Source: DAIOFH01 sp036745875 (GTDB lineage: Bacteria > Planctomycetota > SZUA-567). From it: a stretch of 19,537 bases of DNA. This document shows positions 16,673-19,537 of the stretch, piece after piece. The stretch is from positions 1 to 19,537 of the forward strand of contig DAIOFH010000072.1 in assembly GCA_036745875.1 (NCBI GenBank), in the 5' to 3' direction. The notes below the pieces were generated by a model that ran no database searches, had not been told where the DNA came from, and was given only the letters and a program-made list of their open reading frames with translations. Numbering within the stretch: position 1 is the first letter of the stretch; each line of letters starts with the position of its first letter. Made by a program: the position numbers and the translations under genes.

Positions 16673-16692
16673 TAATATCGTTTAATATCGTT
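16673..16692 (+). repeat. Perfect 10-bp tandem repeat at the uvrC transcript start
   Basis: TAATATCGTT occurs twice head to tail (16673-16682 and 16683-16692), about 10 bases after the -10 box. The repeat period is near one helical turn, so two copies of a regulator could bind the same DNA face. The repeat is certain; the regulatory meaning is a guess. Confidence 0.7.
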
Positions 16693-16731
16693 ATAACCGG
16701 ATTCAGCAAACCCCATTGGATTAAATAAAGA

Positions 16732-18042
16732 ATGGATACACGCGAAAGACTTCTCGCCAAAGCCCACGAACTCACGGACGGTCCGGGAGTCTATATCATG
16801 CGCGATAAAGATGGTGCGGAAATCTATGTCGGCAAAGCCAAAAATCTCAAACGCCGCGTCTCCAGCTATTTCCTCAAAAAAGATCGACAATATAAAGACA
16901 AAGCGTTGGTCGAAAATATCGACGATTTTGAGTATGTAGAGACAGATTCCGAACTCGAAGCCTTTCTTCTCGAAAGCCGCATGATCAAGGATCTGCTGCC
17001 CCGCTATAATGTTATGTTGAAGGATACCGACCGCTATCCTTTCATCGAGGTCACCTGGGGTGAAGATTTTCCCCGCGTCCGCACCGCCTGGCGAAAGGAT
17101 AATCCTGCCAGTCGCTATTACGGTCCCTTTGTCGGAGCTGGCAGTCTCAAGGCTGCCGTCGCCCTGCTCCAGCGCGTTTTCCGCTTCCGCTCCTGCCAGC
17201 GGGAAATCAACTCCGAAAACCCGCGCCATTTTCGCCAGCGCGGCTGCCTGAATTTCCATCTCCACCGCTGCTCTGGCGTTTGCTGCGGTCGCATCTCCAA
17301 GGACGAATACAGGAAGCGCGTGTCCGGACTGTGCCGTTTTCTTTCTGGTCAAAAAAAGGATCTGATCGAAGACCTGCGCAGGGATATGGAGGAAGCAGCC
17401 AAGGAATTGCGATTTGAAGAAGCGGCCCAACTACGCGACCTGGTCGAATCTCTCCAGACCCTCAACCGTCAGCCGGAGATCGACGAATCCCTCGCTCCCC
17501 TCAACCCTCAAACAGAGCCGGAGAAGGGTCTGGAAGCGCTGCGGAAAGTTCTCCACCTCGATGAACTGCCGAAACGGATTGAGGGCATTGATATTGCTAA
17601 TCTTATGGGAAAGGAAGTCGTCGGCTCGCTGGTGAGCTTTTTGGACGGCATGCCGTTCAAGCAAGGCTACCGCCGCTACCGAATTAAGACGGTAGACGGG
17701 CAGGACGACTTCGCCTCCATCGCCGAAGTGGTGCGCCGTCGCTACGGCAGGATGGTTGAAGAAGGGGAACCTCTGCCGGATATAATCCTCATCGATGGCG
17801 GCAAAGGCCAGTTAGGTGCGGCGGCTTCGGCGATGCGGGAGGTCGGAGCCAAACCCAATGTCCTTATGAGCCTCGCGAAAGCCGAGGAAACGCCATTCCT
17901 CGCCGGCCAATCCGAACCACTGCCGATGTCCAGACAAAACCCCGGCCTCAAGCTTCTCATGCATGTTCGGGATGAATCGCACCGCTTTGCCCAGCACTAC
18001 CACCACATACTGCGCCGCAAAGCCATGTTTGGTGAAAATTAA
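16732..18042 (+). CDS. uvrC: UvrABC excinuclease subunit C, lacking helix-hairpin-helix domain
   Basis: A 436-residue UvrC, against about 600 in most bacteria. It makes the dual incisions of nucleotide excision repair with UvrA and UvrB. In order: a GIY-YIG nuclease (GVYIMRDKDGAEIYVG, 19-34) for the 3' cut; the cysteine cluster C155, C172, C180, C184 that matches the iron-sulphur site of UvrC; a UVR motif (about 206-242) for UvrB contact; and an RNase H-like nuclease for the 5' cut with Asp287 (IEGIDIANL), Asp355 (LIDGGKGQ) and His417 (RDESHRFA). The protein stops just after HRFAQHYHHILRRK, where other UvrC proteins continue into tandem helix-hairpin-helix motifs. The 158 bases before pgk hold no continuation in another frame, so this looks native rather than a frameshift. 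The ATG has only a weak AAAGA-like site. It has its own promoter after hrpA. Confidence 0.93.
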   Translation: MDTRERLLAKAHELTDGPGVYIMRDKDGAEIYVGKAKNLKRRVSSYFLKKDRQYKDKALVENIDDFEYVETDSELEAFLLESRMIKDLLPRYNVMLKDTDRYPFIEVTWGEDFPRVRTAWRKDNPASRYYGPFVGAGSLKAAVALLQRVFRFRSCQREINSENPRHFRQRGCLNFHLHRCSGVCCGRISKDEYRKRVSGLCRFLSGQKKDLIEDLRRDMEEAAKELRFEEAAQLRDLVESLQTLNRQPEIDESLAPLNPQTEPEKGLEALRKVLHLDELPKRIEGIDIANLMGKEVVGSLVSFLDGMPFKQGYRRYRIKTVDGQDDFASIAEVVRRRYGRMVEEGEPLPDIILIDGGKGQLGAAASAMREVGAKPNVLMSLAKAEETPFLAGQSEPLPMSRQNPGLKLLMHVRDESHRFAQHYHHILRRKAMFGEN

Positions 18043-18054
18043 GCAGATGAAGAC

Positions 18055-18102
18055 TTGACAGATCGGCGAAAATAGCGAAATATTTCTTTCATATACTATA
18101 TT
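18055..18102 (+). promoter_or_regulatory. Candidate pgk promoter region
   Basis: A perfect TTGACA (18055-18060) follows the uvrC stop codon. At 17 bases only AAATAT is available as -10, while good -10-like TATACT (18092-18097) and TATATT (18097-18102) are too far for this -35. A promoter in this stretch is likely because uvrC and pgk are 157 bases apart, but the exact boxes are not settled. Confidence 0.4.
18077..18086. repeat. Perfect palindrome in the pgk promoter region
   Basis: GAAATATTTC is a perfect 10-bp palindrome between the TTGACA and TATACT elements. It could be an operator half or a chance AT-rich palindrome. Confidence 0.4.
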
Positions 18103-18199
18103 GAGAGGCGCTTTGCCTCGCCCCTTTTTCATGTCTTCCAACCGGGCGTTGGGCGGGGAGAGCGCAAACGGGGTTCAACCTAAAAGAGGAGAGAAGGTT

Positions 18200-19420
18200 A
18201 TGGCTAAGAAGACCATTCGCGACATCGATGTCAACGGCAAACGCGTCCTTATGCGCGTCGATTTCAACGTACCCCTCAAAGATGGCAAAGTGGCAGACGC
18301 GACCAGGATCGAAGCCGCCCTCCCCTCCATTCAGTATGTTCTCAAGAACGGCGGCAAGCTGGTTCTCATGTCCCACCTCGGCCGTCCGAAAGGCGAGGCA
18401 AACCCTGAGTTCTCCCTCAAGCCCGCGGCGTTGAAGCTGGCGGACCTTCTCGGCCAGCCGGTCCCGCTCGCTCCTGATTGTGTCGGCCCCGAAGCGAAGA
18501 AGATGGTCGACAGCCTCAAACCGGGCGAAGTCATGATGCTTGAAAATGTCCGCTTCCATCCGGAAGAGGAACTTCTGAACAAATATGCCAAGCAGGACGA
18601 CGCCACTAAGGCGAAGATCGACGCCTTTGTCAAGGAACTCGCCAGCTTCGGCGACGTCTATGTCAATGACGCGTTCGGCACCGCCCACCGTGCCCACGCC
18701 TCGACCGAAGGCGTCACCAAATACATCAAGACCAATGTCGCCGGTTTTCTCATGGAAAAGGAAGTCAAGTACTTCGGCGACACCTTGGCCAACCCGGAAA
18801 AGCCTTTCCTTGCCATCCTCGGCGGCGCCAAGGTCTCGGACAAGGTGCTGGTGATCGACAACCTTCTGGAAAAAGTCAATTCCCTCATCATCGGCGGTGC
18901 GATGGCCTACACGCTCATGAAGGCGGATGGCCAGAAGGTCGGCATTTCCCGCGTCGAGGAAGACAAACTCGAAGTCGCGAAGGATGTGATCGCCAAGGCG
19001 AAAGCCAAAGGCGTCAACCTGCTTCTCCCCATCGACCATGTCTGCGCCAGGCAGTTTGACGTCGACAAGGCGGACGGGACGTTCGACACCATTCCGGACG
19101 ACATGATGGGCTTGGACATCGGTCCGAAATCCATCGACCTGTTCAAGGCTGAAATTGCCAAGGCGAAAACCATTGTCTGGAACGGTCCGATGGGTGTGTT
19201 TGAAAAACCCGCTTTCGCCAAGGGCACCTTCGCCTTATCGCAGGCCATAGCGGACAATGCGGCTGCCGTGTCCATCATCGGCGGTGGCGACTCGGTGAGC
19301 GCCGTCAACAAATCCGGTCTCGCCGACAAGATGACCCACATCTCCACCGGCGGCGGCGCGTCCCTCGAATTCCTCGAAGGCAAGGTGCTGCCCGGCGTTG
19401 CCGCACTTGACGACGCATAA
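18200..19420 (+). CDS. pgk: Phosphoglycerate kinase
   Basis: A 406-residue enzyme of glycolysis and gluconeogenesis that transfers phosphate between 1,3-bisphosphoglycerate and ADP in the cytoplasm. Substrate-binding landmarks are RVDFNVPL (19-26), SHLGRP (58-63), ENVRF and DAFGTAHRAHAS. The ATP site is shown by GGAKVSDK, NGPMGVFE and the C-terminal GGGDSV and STGGGASLEFLEGK segments. The frame is open back to 18101, but GAGGAGAGAAGG at 18187-18198 immediately precedes the ATG at 18200, where homology also begins. A leader of about 100 bases with a GC-rich part separates it from the promoter region. No gap or triose-phosphate isomerase gene adjoins, so it is probably a separate unit. Confidence 0.97.
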   Translation: MAKKTIRDIDVNGKRVLMRVDFNVPLKDGKVADATRIEAALPSIQYVLKNGGKLVLMSHLGRPKGEANPEFSLKPAALKLADLLGQPVPLAPDCVGPEAKKMVDSLKPGEVMMLENVRFHPEEELLNKYAKQDDATKAKIDAFVKELASFGDVYVNDAFGTAHRAHASTEGVTKYIKTNVAGFLMEKEVKYFGDTLANPEKPFLAILGGAKVSDKVLVIDNLLEKVNSLIIGGAMAYTLMKADGQKVGISRVEEDKLEVAKDVIAKAKAKGVNLLLPIDHVCARQFDVDKADGTFDTIPDDMMGLDIGPKSIDLFKAEIAKAKTIVWNGPMGVFEKPAFAKGTFALSQAIADNAAAVSIIGGGDSVSAVNKSGLADKMTHISTGGGASLEFLEGKVLPGVAALDDA

Positions 19421-19446
19421 AAATGCAGGAATTAGACTTGCATTTT
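19420..19446 (+). terminator. Possible pgk terminator
   Basis: An 8-bp perfect inverted repeat (AAAATGCA and TGCATTTT, 11-base loop) begins at the last base of the pgk stop codon. Its U residues are part of the stem and the stem is AT-rich, so it is a weak terminator at best. Its second arm contains the -35-like box of the following tRNA promoter. Confidence 0.35.
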
Positions 19447-19465
19447 ACATATGAATGTATATGAT
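19438..19465 (+). promoter_or_regulatory. Candidate promoter of tRNA-Gln
   Basis: TTGCAT (19438-19443) and TATGAT (19460-19465) are 16 bases apart. The -10 matches five of six positions; the -35 is weak. Transcription would begin near 19472, about 13 bases before the tRNA. Confidence 0.45.
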
Positions 19466-19484
19466 GCTAAGTCACAAAAAATAC

Positions 19485-19537
19485 TACCCCGTGGTGTAAT
19501 TGGCAACACAAGAGATTTTGGTTCTCTTGTTCCAGGT
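19485..19537 (+). tRNA. tRNA-Gln (anticodon TTG), 3' end cut off by window
   Basis: The first 53 bases of a tRNA. The acceptor 5' strand is TACCCCG (19485-19491). The D-arm has stem GTGT/ACAC with the loop containing GG. The anticodon stem is AGAGA/TCTCT around the 7-base loop TTTTGGT, with anticodon TTG at 19518-19520. A 4-base variable region is followed by the first T-stem strand CCAGG and T54. A U at position 1 agrees with bacterial glutamine tRNAs, which have a weak U1-A72 pair. The T-loop and acceptor 3' strand lie beyond the window. Confidence 0.93.

Noticed and set aside
18105..18129. Intrinsic terminator of uvrC
   Set aside because: The stem is only 5 bp, and a CGCCCC-type spacer separates it from the five T residues. 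It was kept only as part of the pgk leader observation.
18089..19039. Minus-strand open frame of 316 codons opposite pgk
   Set aside because: It is the antisense of the highly conserved pgk gene. Long antisense frames are usual in such codon-biased genes.
1..19537. Mobile elements, CRISPR arrays or phage genes
   Set aside because: No transposase, integrase, spaced direct repeats, long terminal inverted repeats or phage structural genes were found. The single tRNA is at the edge and its 3' end, the usual integration site, is not visible.

Overview
The window looks like chromosomal DNA from a Gram-negative (two-membrane) bacterium of moderately high GC content. The evidence for two membranes is a giant inner-membrane-anchored AsmA-type protein, an exported parvulin-type chaperone and a membrane-anchored periplasmic protein. 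Three features together weakly suggest the PVC group (Lentisphaerae, Verrucomicrobia or Planctomycetes) or a neighbouring phylum: a SASA/GDSL-type carbohydrate esterase homologue, a UvrC without its C-terminal helix-hairpin-helix part, and an AsmA protein beside a lone STAS protein. That placement is inference, because no rRNA or marker tree can be read here. There is no sign of phage, insertion sequences, CRISPR or recent transfer. Most of the window is ordinary core genome.

Layout. Bases 46-1586, minus strand: an orphan tryptophan synthase beta chain of the TrpB2 type. In front of it lies a complete transcription-attenuation module too small for usual ORF calling: a near-consensus promoter, a 26-codon leader peptide with three consecutive Trp codons, a possible antiterminator and an intrinsic terminator. 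Bases 1712-3193, plus strand: a SASA-type esterase homologue whose expected nucleophilic serine is an aspartate. Bases 3196-10207, minus strand: three envelope or regulatory genes transcribed towards the esterase, namely a 1578-residue AsmA-like protein, a small STAS (anti-sigma-factor antagonist) protein with its own strong promoter and terminator, and an unrecognised membrane-anchored protein of about 600 residues. Bases 10515-16601, plus strand: a compact operon of a SurA/PpiC-like periplasmic foldase, a TatD-family metal-dependent DNase and a full-length HrpA RNA helicase. Bases 16635-19537, plus strand: uvrC with its own promoter, then pgk, then the 5' part of a tRNA-Gln(TTG) that runs off the end.

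How the genes work together. The foldase-tatD-hrpA genes are tightly packed, and the hrpA ribosome binding site overlaps the tatD stop codon. They probably share a transcript but not an obvious pathway. uvrC (nucleotide excision repair) and pgk (glycolysis) appear to be separate units. The AsmA, STAS and membrane-protein genes could form an envelope-maintenance neighbourhood, but the visible promoters and terminator split them into separate transcripts.

The most interesting element is the tryptophan attenuator in front of a lone trpB2. It says this TrpB2 is regulated as a tryptophan-supply enzyme although no trpA or other trp gene is visible here. Other points worth following are the esterase homologue with a replaced nucleophile, the helix-hairpin-helix-less UvrC, and a perfect 10-bp tandem repeat just downstream of the uvrC promoter.
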